From JBFEUI01 sp041547565 (lineage in GTDB: Bacteria > Pseudomonadota > Gammaproteobacteria > Thiohalomonadales > Thiohalomonadaceae): a stretch of 45,866 bases of DNA. Each line of letters opens with the position of its first letter. The stretch's first letter is position 1. The position numbers and the translations under genes are program-made. The notes below the pieces were generated by a model. The model was given only the letters and a program-made list of their open reading frames with translations. It was not told the DNA's origin and did not search any database. Shown here in pieces: positions 32,587 through 41,020 of the stretch. The stretch is from the NCBI GenBank assembly GCA_041547565.1, contig JBFEUI010000005.1, positions 1 to 45,866 of the forward strand. The letters are read 5' to 3'.

Positions 32587-33822
32587 GTGGCCACCACTGA
32601 ATCGCGCAAAGAGTTGCTGTCGCTGCTGGTCACGGCGTTGGATGCCGTGTCCGGCGAGGCGGTGGTGCGTCGCTACTTTGAACGCCATCCCATTAGCCGG
32701 AGTTGTTATCTGGTTGCAATCGGCAAGGCCGCGGCAGCCATGACCACAGGTGCGGTTGCGGCACTGGCTAGCAACCTGAGGCGGGGGCTGGTGATCACCA
32801 AGTACGGCCACGGTGCTGGCCTGCCCCATGACCACCGCCTGCAACTGATCGAGTCCGGACACCCGCTGCCCGATGAGCAGAGCCTTGCCGCAGGTGATGC
32901 CCTGCTGGCGTTCATTGCCGCCACACCTGCTGATGCGCAGCTGGTATTCCTGATCTCAGGCGGGGCCTCCAGCCTGGTTGAGGTGTTGCCGGCGGGGATG
33001 GATATCGACCGGCTGCGGCGACTCAACGACTGGCTGCTGGCCTCGGGACTGCCCATCGATGCCATGAACCGCGTGCGCAAGTCGATCTCCGGTATCAAGG
33101 CGGGACGGCTCGCCGCCTGCCTGGAACAGCGTCCCTGCCTCAGCCTGATGCTCTCCGATGTGCCGAGCGATGAACCGGCGGTGATCGGTTCCGGCCTGCT
33201 GGTTCCCCATGGCGAGTCTGAGCTTTCCCTGGAGGGTATTGATCTGCCCGGCTGGATCAGTGAACTGCTGCAGAAACAGGTGCCACTGCCGGAGTGGTCG
33301 GCGTTTCGTGACATTCACGGCGTGTTGCTGGCCAGCAACTCCACGGCACGCCATGCCCTGGCCGAAGCGGGAAAGGAGACGGGCCATGCGGTCAGACTGC
33401 ACGATGAAAATTATCAGGGGGACGCTGGAAAACTGGGGCGCCAGTTTGCCCGTGAAGTGATACAGGGCGAGCCGGGCATCCGTATATGGGGCGGGGAGAG
33501 CACGGTGCGCCTGCCTGCAGGTCCGGGCCGGGGCGGGCGCAACCAGCACCTGGCACTGGCCGCCGCGCAGGTTCTGGCGGGCCATGATGACTGCCTGTTG
33601 CTGGCGATAGGCACCGACGGTAGCGACGGGCCGACGGAGGATGCCGGGGCGCTGGTCGACGGCGGTACGATTGCACGGGGAGAAGGGGAGGGTTTTGATG
33701 CCACCCGTGCACTCAAGCGGGCCGATGCAGGCACGTTTCTCGAGGCAAGCGGTGATCTGATCCAGACGGGGCCGACCGGCACCAATGTTATGGACCTTGT
33801 AATCGGACTAAAAATCACGTGA
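32587..33822 (+). CDS. Glycerate 2-kinase, MOFRL/DUF4147 type
   Basis: Phosphorylates D-glycerate to 2-phosphoglycerate. The family includes GckA and TtuD and differs from GarK/GlxK. About 411 residues, with an N-terminal DUF4147 Rossmann-like domain (VAIGKAAAAMTTGAVAAL; FLISGGASSLVEVL) and a C-terminal MOFRL domain (GRGGRNQHLALAAAQ; GTDGSDGPTEDAGALVDGG). The frame opens at ATG 32569, but GTG 32587 lies eight bases after GCAGGT and gives the usual N-terminus, so I prefer it. No glyoxylate or tartrate genes are adjacent, so its pathway role (photorespiration-like salvage or hydroxypyruvate use) is uncertain. Confidence 0.88.
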   Translation: MATTESRKELLSLLVTALDAVSGEAVVRRYFERHPISRSCYLVAIGKAAAAMTTGAVAALASNLRRGLVITKYGHGAGLPHDHRLQLIESGHPLPDEQSLAAGDALLAFIAATPADAQLVFLISGGASSLVEVLPAGMDIDRLRRLNDWLLASGLPIDAMNRVRKSISGIKAGRLAACLEQRPCLSLMLSDVPSDEPAVIGSGLLVPHGESELSLEGIDLPGWISELLQKQVPLPEWSAFRDIHGVLLASNSTARHALAEAGKETGHAVRLHDENYQGDAGKLGRQFAREVIQGEPGIRIWGGESTVRLPAGPGRGGRNQHLALAAAQVLAGHDDCLLLAIGTDGSDGPTEDAGALVDGGTIARGEGEGFDATRALKRADAGTFLEASGDLIQTGPTGTNVMDLVIGLKIT

Positions 33823-33960
33823 AAAATTGTCTATTTGTCCGGTTACGGAGGTGCGGCACTTTCTCCGCTGCGCATTACTTCCGGTTAACGGTGCTGCTCG
33901 AAAGCAACACGCCTTGTACTCGAACAAATATCCTGATTTTTTTGGGGCTCTTAATTGAAC

Positions 33961-34914
33961 ATGGTTAGATGCGATTTACGCAACAAGGCGGTCCGTGATC
34001 TGGCCTGGGTCATCGGCAGCCCCTGCCTGTTGCAGACCGAAGCGGCCCTTTATGTGCCGCAGCGTGTTACCGACCCGTGGTGCCGTCTGTCGCTCAACGA
34101 CCGTATGCCCTGGTTGAAGGAACTGGACGCCCACCCGGAATATTTGAACGACTGGCTGACGGGGGAGAAGAGCGCGCTGCTGGGGCTGCGCTTTGAGCGT
34201 CTTATCGAATACTGGCTGCGCCACTGGTCGCGCACCGAGGTGTACGGGCGAAATCTGCAGGTCATGCGTGCCGGACGCGCTGTCGGTGAGTTCGATTTTC
34301 TGTTCCACGACCGCCAGCGCGGACAGGTGGTGCACTGGGAGGTGGCAGTCAAGTTCTACCTGCATTACCGTCAGCCGGACGGAGAGGATGTGTGGCTGGG
34401 TCCCAATCCGCGTGACACCCTGCACGGCAAGCTCGGCAAGGTGTTCGGCCACCAGCTCAGGGTGTCGCACCTGCCCGAGACCGCACCCCTGCTGCAGCAC
34501 TACGGCATCGACACGGTGGTTCCCGAGGCCTTCATCAAGGGCTGGCTGTTTTACCATGCCGCGGGCGACTGGTCGCATCCGGCCGTCATTCCAAAGGGTG
34601 TATCGCCCGACCACCTGAAGGGGTGGTGGTGCACTCTGGGTGAGATGATATTGCCGCAGCAGGACGAGGCGAGCCGCTGGCTGCCGCTGCAACGGCTCGA
34701 CTGGCTGGGCACGGCGCAAAGTGATGAAGCAATGCCCGGTTACGACAGGGCCGGTGTCGAAGCCTGGCTGCATGACCATTTTGCCCGTGGCGGCAAGCCG
34801 GTGCTGTTAGCTGAGTTGGAGTCAGGTGCCGATGGCAACTGGGGTGAGGTGTCACGCGGTTTTGTGGTGCCCGAAAGCTGGCCCGGCCTGGAGCATCGTC
34901 GTCAGTGTTCCTGA
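33961..34914 (+). CDS. DUF1853 family protein
   Basis: A 317-residue soluble protein matching the DUF1853 family by its opening (NKAVRDLAWVIGSPCLL) and central LGLRFERLIEYWL segment. The QVVHWEVAVKFYL strand and the LGPNPRDTLHGKLGKVFGHQL motif also match. The conserved E and K in HWEVAVKF, with the following acidic residues, recall PD-(D/E)xK nuclease folds, but activity is unproven and this is inference. The frame begins with TTG 33955; ATG 33961 is more likely. It lies 13 bases before the DUF455 gene, so the two probably share a message. Confidence 0.75.
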   Translation: MVRCDLRNKAVRDLAWVIGSPCLLQTEAALYVPQRVTDPWCRLSLNDRMPWLKELDAHPEYLNDWLTGEKSALLGLRFERLIEYWLRHWSRTEVYGRNLQVMRAGRAVGEFDFLFHDRQRGQVVHWEVAVKFYLHYRQPDGEDVWLGPNPRDTLHGKLGKVFGHQLRVSHLPETAPLLQHYGIDTVVPEAFIKGWLFYHAAGDWSHPAVIPKGVSPDHLKGWWCTLGEMILPQQDEASRWLPLQRLDWLGTAQSDEAMPGYDRAGVEAWLHDHFARGGKPVLLAELESGADGNWGEVSRGFVVPESWPGLEHRRQCS

Positions 34915-34927
34915 TACAATGCACACC

Positions 34928-35731
34928 ATGAGTGAACAGAACCTGTTTGATGCCGCCTACGCCTGTCTGATGGCCTGTGAGGCCGAGGAGAAGGTGCGCC
35001 TGACCCAGCAGACCGCCGAGAGATGGCGGGCGGGAGCGCTGTCCCTTGAGTCGACTGCGGAGCCGGTGGCGATCCCGGAGCCGGGGCGGCCGCAACGGCT
35101 CGAACTGGTCCAGCCGCGTGACTTGCCGCGGCGCAAGCCGACCACCGGGGAGGGACGCGCCATCCTCATCCACGCCCTGACCCACATCGAATTCAATGCC
35201 ATCAACCTGGGCTGGGATGCGGTCTATCGCTTTCGCGACATGCCGCGTGACTACTACGATGACTGGGTGCGCATCGCCGATGAGGAGGCCTACCACTTCA
35301 ACCTGCTGCGCGACCACCTGCGCGAGATGGGCTATGACTATGGCGACTATCCCGGCCACAATGGCCTGTGGCTGATGGCCAGGCGCACGGCCCACGATGT
35401 GATGGTGCGCATGGCGCTGGTGCCACGCTGTCTGGAGGCGCGCGGGCTGGACGTCAATCCGGGTATCAAGGCCAAGCTGGTGGAAAACGGGGATGCGAAG
35501 GCCGGTGAACTGCTGGATATCATCCTGCGCGATGAGATCGGCCACGTGTCGGTGGGCAACCGTTGGTTCCGCCAGCAGTGTCAGCTGCGCGGCAAGGAAC
35601 CGGAGGCGACCTACCGCACTCTGATAGAGGAATACATGAAGGGCGAGCTGCGCGGACCGTTTTTTATCGATGCCCGCCGCCAGGCCGGTTTCTCCGAGGC
35701 GGAGCTTTCCTATCTGGAGGGAATCGGCTAG
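34928..35731 (+). CDS. DUF455 ferritin-like protein
   Basis: A 267-residue helical protein of the DUF455 group with ferritin-like metal ligands. E and H residues recur in HIEFNAINLGWDAVYRF, ADEEAYHFNLLRDHL and RDEIGHVSVGNRWF, consistent with a di-iron or related metal centre. The function of the family is not established. The frame extends back to 34826 inside the DUF1853 gene, but ATG 34928 gives the conserved start (MSEQNLFDAAYACL). The neighbouring DUF1853 gene is a recurring partner only by inference from the spacing here. Confidence 0.78.
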   Translation: MSEQNLFDAAYACLMACEAEEKVRLTQQTAERWRAGALSLESTAEPVAIPEPGRPQRLELVQPRDLPRRKPTTGEGRAILIHALTHIEFNAINLGWDAVYRFRDMPRDYYDDWVRIADEEAYHFNLLRDHLREMGYDYGDYPGHNGLWLMARRTAHDVMVRMALVPRCLEARGLDVNPGIKAKLVENGDAKAGELLDIILRDEIGHVSVGNRWFRQQCQLRGKEPEATYRTLIEEYMKGELRGPFFIDARRQAGFSEAELSYLEGIG

Positions 35732-35852
35732 TCCATACTGTTGAAAACCATCTGCGTGGCCGATACAGATATAGCGTTGAAAATGTCTCATCTGCCTCGA
35801 AAGCGTTTTCAACAGCCTGCATGGAAACGTTGCCGTGTGATTTTAGTTACTA

Positions 35853-36557
35853 GTGAAAAGTGTGGAACAAGTGTTGAAAAAGATTGTTTTGGTTATCGCG
35901 CTTATGTTCGCCGTGCCGGTCATGGCGGTGGATGGGATTGTGCTGAAATACCTGGTTCAGGAACCGGGCGTCGAGGCCTATCAGTCCCGGGTACTGGTGA
36001 CCGCTGCCTACATGCGCATGGATGAGGGCGGTGACAGCGACAACTTTGTGCTGTTTGATCGCAAGCAGCGGACCATCTACAGCGTAACCCACGACGATGA
36101 GACGGTGTTTGTGATCCCGGAGCGTCCGGTGGCGATCGAATCACCCGATCCTATTGCACGCTCAGACAATCAGTTGGAGACCGATGCGTCGATGCCGACG
36201 GTTGCCGGCCACACGCTCTCCCACCATCAGTTGCTGGTCAACGCTAAGCCGTGCCAGGAGGTGGTGGCGGCAAGGGGACTGCTGAGCGGTGCGGTTGAGG
36301 CGATCAGCGAGTTTCGCACCGTGCTGGCCGGTGAACATGCCCGTATACTGCCGAGCATCCCCGCCGATGTACGTGATCCGTGCGATCTGGCCCTGAATAT
36401 CTTTGCCCCTACCTGGCAGATGAGCTTTGGTCTGCCGGTGCAGATCTGGAACGAGGGGGGGGACAGCCAGGCGCTGGTCGATTTCAATCCTGCCGCGCAG
36501 CTTGATGAAACGCTGTTTGTGCTGCCTGAGGGCTATAAACGCTATTCGACTGAATAA
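35853..36557 (+). CDS. Uncharacterised secreted protein
   Basis: An exported protein of about 227-234 residues. The signal peptide is KKIVLVIALMFAVPVMA with cleavage before VDG. The mature part is beta-rich, with LKYLVQEPGVEAYQSRVLVT and RMDEGGDSDNFVLFDRKQRTIYSV, a pattern seen in outer-membrane-associated DUF4412-like proteins; that resemblance is tentative. Two cysteines (AKPCQEV and DPCDLAL) could form a disulfide. The start codon is uncertain: GTG 35853, GTG 35871 or TTG 35874 are possible, and the last two give the most normal signal peptide. The cupin follows after five bases. Confidence 0.62.
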   Translation: MKSVEQVLKKIVLVIALMFAVPVMAVDGIVLKYLVQEPGVEAYQSRVLVTAAYMRMDEGGDSDNFVLFDRKQRTIYSVTHDDETVFVIPERPVAIESPDPIARSDNQLETDASMPTVAGHTLSHHQLLVNAKPCQEVVAARGLLSGAVEAISEFRTVLAGEHARILPSIPADVRDPCDLALNIFAPTWQMSFGLPVQIWNEGGDSQALVDFNPAAQLDETLFVLPEGYKRYSTE

Positions 36558-36562
36558 CAGCC

Positions 36563-36886
36563 ATGCCGCAGAGCGCCAACCTCTTTGCCGGAATCCCTGC
36601 TGACATCAGCGAGGAACTGTTCACCCGCCTGGCCGGCAACGACAGGGTAACGGTCGAGCGTATCGTGTCGCGCGGACACGTGACAGCGGAGGGGGAATGG
36701 TACGACCAGGAACGTAATGAGTGGGTGATGGTCGTTAAAGGACGCGCCAAGCTGTTATTCGAGGGCGAAGAAAAAATGGTGGATATGGGGCCGGGGGATC
36801 ATCTCACCATCCCGGCGCATGTTCGGCATCGGGTCGCATGGACGGATGAGATGGAAGAGACCGTCTGGTTGGCGGTACATTTCTGA
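36563..36886 (+). CDS. Small cupin-domain protein
   Basis: A 107-residue single-domain cupin. The first motif is degenerate (EWYDQERNEWVMVVKGRAKL, with few of the usual histidines). The second is clear (MGPGDHLTIPAHVRHRVAW, with GD...IP..V.H). Metal binding is therefore uncertain, and the substrate is unknown. It begins five bases after the upstream secreted-protein gene and is probably co-transcribed with it. Confidence 0.82.
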   Translation: MPQSANLFAGIPADISEELFTRLAGNDRVTVERIVSRGHVTAEGEWYDQERNEWVMVVKGRAKLLFEGEEKMVDMGPGDHLTIPAHVRHRVAWTDEMEETVWLAVHF

Positions 36887-36897
36887 AAAAACAGTAT

Positions 36898-36963
36898 CGA
36901 GGGGATAGTAACGAGGGCAAAAAAAATCATGTTGGTTTTCCTCGAAACGCGTTCCTCGTTACT
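36898..36963. repeat. Intergenic inverted-repeat element, family D-like
   Basis: AGTAACGAGG (36907-36916) and CCTCGTTACT (36954-36963) are perfect complements. Less exact CGAGGGGA and TTCCTCGAAACG words flank them, and the centre includes a run of eight A. It lies at the convergent end of the cupin gene and lpxH and could act as a bidirectional terminator. Confidence 0.65.
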
Positions 36964-36975
36964 TTCCAGCTGAAA

Positions 36976-37683
36976 TTATTTGAATACCTCCAGCGAGCAA
37001 CCTTCCACGTTGCAAACCAACACGCTGCCTGTCTCATTCCAGTCACCGAGCACCAGCCGCTCTCCGGTATCCGTTTGGTGTGTGCCCTGACGATGGGTGT
37101 GGCCGTGAATGATCCGTTTGACATCATGCTGTCGGAAGGCGTCGGCAACGGCCTGCGGATTGACGTCCATGATGTAGGCGGCTTTCTGCCCTGTCTGTTC
37201 CCTGCTTTTCTCTCGCAACTGTTTTGCCAGATCGATGCGTTCTTCGGGTGTCTTGCCCAGAAACGTTTCGATCCATTGCGGATCGCGCAGCATGCGCCGC
37301 AACTGCTGGTAAGAGATATCATCGGTACACAGCAGGTCGCCGTGCATCAGCAGGCTGGGAGTGCCGTACAGATTGACCACGCTCGGGTCCTCGAGCAGCC
37401 GGCAGCCGCTAATCTGTTCGAACTGTTCGCCCAGCAGAAAGTCGCGGTTGCCGTGCATCACGTAGATCGGCAAGCCCTTTCCGGTCACTGACTTCAGTGC
37501 CGCCAGATAGGCCTGGTATTCAGGCAGTATCAGGTCATCGCCCAGCCAGACCTCGAACAGGTCGCCCAGGATGTAGAGCGCCTCGGTAGCGGGGGCCCGC
37601 TGTTCTAGAAATCGCAGGAACAGCTCACCGGCCGCAGCATTCTCCTTGCTGAGATGGAGGTCTGAGATGAACAGTGTGCTCAT
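36976..37683 (-). CDS. lpxH: UDP-2,3-diacylglucosamine diphosphatase
   Basis: Hydrolyses UDP-2,3-diacylglucosamine to lipid X in lipid A synthesis, acting at the inner membrane face. The 235-residue calcineurin-like phosphoesterase has all metal-site motifs: ISDLHLS (about residues 6-12), GDLFEVW, HGNRDFL, MHGDLL and HGHTHRQG. The length is close to E. coli LpxH (240). It follows ppiB on the same strand, as in many gammaproteobacteria, but a terminator hairpin at 37701 lies between them. Confidence 0.97.
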   Translation of the reverse strand: MSTLFISDLHLSKENAAAGELFLRFLEQRAPATEALYILGDLFEVWLGDDLILPEYQAYLAALKSVTGKGLPIYVMHGNRDFLLGEQFEQISGCRLLEDPSVVNLYGTPSLLMHGDLLCTDDISYQQLRRMLRDPQWIETFLGKTPEERIDLAKQLREKSREQTGQKAAYIMDVNPQAVADAFRQHDVKRIIHGHTHRQGTHQTDTGERLVLGDWNETGSVLVCNVEGCSLEVFK

Positions 37684-37698
37684 GGTGTGATTGGAACT

Positions 37699-37721
37699 AA
37701 AAAGGCGCCAACGGCGCCTTT
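37699..37721 (-). terminator. Intrinsic terminator after ppiB
   Basis: A perfect 9-bp stem, AAAGGCGCC with GGCGCCTTT, around a three-base loop (37701-37721). On the minus strand it is followed by further T residues (TTTTTAG). It lies between the ppiB stop and the lpxH start, so lpxH may need its own promoter or read-through. Confidence 0.85.
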
Positions 37722-37738
37722 CTAGTTAACAGCGGTTG

Positions 37739-38245
37739 TTAGGCGTCGGCCTCGTCGACGATTTCGGCCTTCTCGATAACCACTTCCTCCACTGGCACGT
37801 CCTGGTGGAAGCCGTGGCTGCCGGTCTGGACCTCCTTGATCTTGTCGACCACATCCATACCCTCAACGACGCGGCCGAAGACGCAGTAGCCCCAGCCGTC
37901 GGGGGTGGGTGCACTGTGGTTGAGGAAGGTGTTGTCCTTGACGTTGATGAAGAACTGGGCCGAGGCCGAGTGCGGCTCCATGGTGCGCGCCATGGCGATG
38001 GTGCCGCGCTCATTGCTCAGGCCGTTGTCCGCCTCGTTTTTGATCGGCTCGTGGGTGGGTTTTTCGACCATGCCGGAACTCATGCCGCCGCCCTGAATCA
38101 TGAAGCCGTTGATCACGCGGTGGAAGATGGTACCGTCATAGTGGCCCTCCCTGACGTAGCGCTCGAAGTTTTCGACGGTGACAGGGGCCTTTTCCGCATC
38201 CAGTTCCAGGGTAATGGTGCCGTGGTTGGTTTGCATTTTAATCAT
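37739..38245 (-). CDS. ppiB: Cytoplasmic peptidyl-prolyl cis-trans isomerase B
   Basis: A cyclophilin that accelerates proline isomerisation during folding. The 168-residue protein (E. coli 164) carries the catalytic core YDGTIFHRVINGFMIQGG and the FFINVKDNTFLNH and YCVFGRVVEGMDVVD motifs. The frame opens at TTG 38260, but ATG 38245 follows GAGGAACG at good spacing and matches the family start (MIKMQTNHGTITLELD). There is no signal peptide. Eleven bases separate it from the secreted cyclophilin gene upstream, which probably arose by duplication. Confidence 0.95.
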   Translation of the reverse strand: MIKMQTNHGTITLELDAEKAPVTVENFERYVREGHYDGTIFHRVINGFMIQGGGMSSGMVEKPTHEPIKNEADNGLSNERGTIAMARTMEPHSASAQFFINVKDNTFLNHSAPTPDGWGYCVFGRVVEGMDVVDKIKEVQTGSHGFHQDVPVEEVVIEKAEIVDEADA

Positions 38246-38256
38246 GGATTCGTTCC

Positions 38257-38853
38257 TCAATCGGATTGGGTTTCGTCAGCGTTGATGCGGGTGACAGATT
38301 TAATGATGACCGGCATGGACGGTACGTCCCGGAAGTAGCCGCTGGCGCTGGTTTTGACCTCTTTGATCTTTTTCACCACCGGCATCCCCTTGACCACGCG
38401 GCCAAACACGGCGTAACCCCAGGCGCGCGGGGTGCGCTCACGAAAGTCGAGCGGGGTGTTGTTGTTGACGTTGATGAAAAACTGGGCCGAGGCCGAGTGG
38501 GGGTCCGAGGTGCGCGCCATGGCGATGGTGCCGATGGTGTTGCTCAGGCCGTTGTCCGCCTCGTTTACAATCGGCGGGCGTGTCGCCTTCTCCTTCATGC
38601 TCTGGGTGAAGCCGCCGCCCTGGATCATGAAGCCGTCGATGACGCGGTGGAAGATGGTGTTGTCGTAGAACTTATCATCCACGTACTGCAGGAAGTTGGC
38701 CACGGTCTTGGGGGCCTTCTCGGGGTAGAGTTCCAGCACGATATCGCCCATGCTGGTCTGCATCAGTACCCGCGGGTTGGCCTCCGCGGCAAAGCCGAGC
38801 TGGCAGGTCATCATGACCAGCAGGGTGGCCAGTAGTCTGTTAATCAGTCGCAT
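38257..38853 (-). CDS. ppiA: Periplasmic peptidyl-prolyl cis-trans isomerase (PpiA-type cyclophilin)
   Basis: An exported cyclophilin of 198 residues. The signal peptide (RLINRLLATLLVMMTCQLGFA) ends before AEANPRVL. The core carries YDNTIFHRVIDGFMIQGGGFTQSM and SASAQFFINVNNNTPLDF. It closely resembles the adjacent cytoplasmic PpiB, so the pair gives one isomerase per compartment. The frame extends to 38883, but ATG 38853 starts right at the signal peptide. It is divergent from cysS across about 170 bases. Confidence 0.92.
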   Translation of the reverse strand: MRLINRLLATLLVMMTCQLGFAAEANPRVLMQTSMGDIVLELYPEKAPKTVANFLQYVDDKFYDNTIFHRVIDGFMIQGGGFTQSMKEKATRPPIVNEADNGLSNTIGTIAMARTSDPHSASAQFFINVNNNTPLDFRERTPRAWGYAVFGRVVKGMPVVKKIKEVKTSASGYFRDVPSMPVIIKSVTRINADETQSD

Positions 38854-39025
38854 CGTAAAGGTTCCTGTTGTCGTTCGAAACAAGGGAGGCTCATTCTATC
38901 GACTTTGCCGCAGCGGTAAAAGGTGCTGGCGGTTTTGTCGTTCAGCGCGCTTTCGGCTACCATGCGCAGGCCCACATACAATTCCTGGCGGGTGCGGCGT
39001 TGACTCAATGTGACTGGAAAATGAT

Positions 39026-40435
39026 ATGGCCTATCAACATCAGCTGAATGTTCACAACAACCTGACCAACAAGAAAGAGCCCTTTCAGCCCATCGACCCG
39101 CAACGGGTGCGTATGTATGTGTGCGGCATGACGGTCTATGACTACTGCCATATCGGCCATGCGCGGGTACTGGTGGTATTTGATGTGGTGAACCGTTATC
39201 TGCGCAAGGTCTACGGCGAGGGGCATGTGCGCTACGTGCGCAACATTACTGATATCGACGACAAGATCATCGCCCGCGCCAACGAAAACGGTGAGGATTT
39301 CAATGACCTGACCGGTCGCTTTATCGAGTTCATGCACCAGGATGCCGATCTGCTGGGCGTGCGCCGTCCCGACGAGGAGCCGCGGGCCACGACCCATATC
39401 GATGAGATCCTGGGGATGATCCAGTCGCTGATCGACCGTGGCTATGCCTACCAGGCCGGCAACGGCGACGTCTACTATGATGTCAGCCGCTTCGAGGGCT
39501 ACGGCAAGCTCTCGGGCAAGAACATGGAGGACCTGCGTTCCGGTGCCCGGGTCGAGGTGGATGAGGCGAAGGATGACCCGCTCGACTTTGTGTTGTGGAA
39601 GAGCGCCAAGCCGGGCGAACCGAGCTGGGATTCGCCCTGGGGCCCCGGCCGGCCCGGATGGCATATCGAGTGTTCGGCGATGTCGACCCAGTGCCTCGGC
39701 GACCATTTCGACATCCATGGCGGCGGCCTGGACCTGCAGTTTCCCCACCATGAGAACGAGATCGCCCAGAGCGAGGGGGCGACCGGCTGCAGCTTCGTCA
39801 ACTACTGGATTCACAACGGTTTTGTGCGGGTCGACAACGAGAAGATGTCCAAGTCGCTGGGCAACTTCTTCACCATCCGCGAGGTGCTGGAACGCTACGA
39901 CCCGGAGGTGATCCGCTATTTCATCCTCAGCAGTCACTACCGTAGCCCGCTGAACTACTCCGACCAGCACCTGGACAACGCCAAGGGTGCGCTGACCACT
40001 CTCTACAACGCGTTGCGCGGCCTTGATACCGATGGCGTGGTGTTTGACGAGGACGAGCACAGCGCGCGTTTCTATGCGGCGATGGACGATGATTTCAATA
40101 CCCCCGAGGCGATGGCAGTGCTGTTCGAGCTGGCCAGGGAGGTCAACCGGATGCGCGGGAGCGATGAGGCGGCCGCCTGCCGCATCGCGGCGCAGATGAA
40201 GGGGTTGGCCGCACTGCTAGGACTTCTGGGGCGTTCGCCCGAGGCCTTCCTGCAGGGAGGGAGACAGTCGGCAGGGGGACTGGACGATGCGGCGATCGAG
40301 GCACTCATTGCCGAGCGCCTTGAGGCCAGGAAGAACAAGGACTGGGCCACATCGGACCGGATTCGTGATGAGCTGAGCGCGCAGGGCATCGTGCTTGAGG
40401 ACGGTGCGGGCGGTACCACATGGCGCAGGGAGTGA
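39026..40435 (+). CDS. cysS: Cysteinyl-tRNA synthetase
   Basis: Charges tRNA-Cys with cysteine. The 469-residue class I synthetase has the HIGH motif at 42-45 (CHIGHARV) and KMSKS at 273-277 (EKMSKSLGNFF). A zinc ligand set begins with C33 (YVCGMTVYDY) and includes the ECSAMSTQCLG and GGGLDLQFPHHENE regions. Length is near E. coli CysS (461). Divergent placement next to the ppi genes is common in gammaproteobacteria. Confidence 0.98.
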   Translation: MAYQHQLNVHNNLTNKKEPFQPIDPQRVRMYVCGMTVYDYCHIGHARVLVVFDVVNRYLRKVYGEGHVRYVRNITDIDDKIIARANENGEDFNDLTGRFIEFMHQDADLLGVRRPDEEPRATTHIDEILGMIQSLIDRGYAYQAGNGDVYYDVSRFEGYGKLSGKNMEDLRSGARVEVDEAKDDPLDFVLWKSAKPGEPSWDSPWGPGRPGWHIECSAMSTQCLGDHFDIHGGGLDLQFPHHENEIAQSEGATGCSFVNYWIHNGFVRVDNEKMSKSLGNFFTIREVLERYDPEVIRYFILSSHYRSPLNYSDQHLDNAKGALTTLYNALRGLDTDGVVFDEDEHSARFYAAMDDDFNTPEAMAVLFELAREVNRMRGSDEAAACRIAAQMKGLAALLGLLGRSPEAFLQGGRQSAGGLDDAAIEALIAERLEARKNKDWATSDRIRDELSAQGIVLEDGAGGTTWRRE

Positions 40436-40516
40436 TCGTAGCACCATTGTTTTTCCCTATTGCCTTTTGTGCTTTCATTAATAGATAAAAATGGCAATTT
40501 GCCCAAAGAGATGATA

Positions 40517-40547
40517 TTGATACCCGTTACATCGTTTTAGCTATAAC
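40517..40547 (+). promoter_or_regulatory. Weak candidate promoter before the membrane protein/GGDEF-EAL unit
   Basis: TTGATA (40517-40522) and TATAAC (40542-40547) are good hexamers, but the spacer is 19 bases, longer than ideal. The surrounding gap after cysS is AT-rich. It would drive the pair at 40607 and 41017. Confidence 0.35.
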
Positions 40548-40606
40548 AATCACACCAAGAAGAAACGATCTAACTAAAATTTTTTCCGGAATTTCGCAGG
40601 GGGAGC

Positions 40607-41020
40607 ATGGAGGCACCAAAACAGGGGGGCTCCATGCGCGAGCGCGTATATTTCTTTTCTCTTGGTACGGTCCTGTTGGCAGGACTTTATTTTGAACTCA
40701 ACCCATTGGTCTATCTTCTAATCGGTCTGCTCTTTTTCGAGGGGGTGACCAACCTGCGCATCGCCCGGGGACAGGAGGCGATCCATGCCAGCGGTGTCAT
40801 TGCCATGGGACAGGTTGCCACCGCCGCGCGGGGTCGTATCGACATCGATGCGCTGCGTGTCTGGCGCCTTGTGATGGCAAGCGTACTGCTGCTCTGTCAC
40901 GCCCTTTTCTACGATATGGCCTGGTTTGTACTCTGGGCTCTTGGCTTTGCCATGCTCGGTGCCGGTCTGAGCGGTTGCTGCCCACTCGTGTTTAGCTTGA
41001 GGCTGCTTGGCTTTAAATGA
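40607..41020 (+). CDS. Small inner-membrane protein, DUF2892/YgaP-like
   Basis: A 137-residue membrane protein with about four helices in two similar halves. The C-terminal half ends GCCPLVFSLRLLG, the CP motif seen in YgaP/DUF2892 membrane domains. Its function is unknown. Two starts are possible: ATG 40607 after AGGGGGAG, or ATG 40634 after AGGGGGG. The second removes nine polar residues and may be real. Its TGA overlaps the ATG of the GGDEF-EAL gene by four bases (ATGA), indicating translational coupling and perhaps joint function. Confidence 0.68.
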   Translation: MEAPKQGGSMRERVYFFSLGTVLLAGLYFELNPLVYLLIGLLFFEGVTNLRIARGQEAIHASGVIAMGQVATAARGRIDIDALRVWRLVMASVLLLCHALFYDMAWFVLWALGFAMLGAGLSGCCPLVFSLRLLGFK

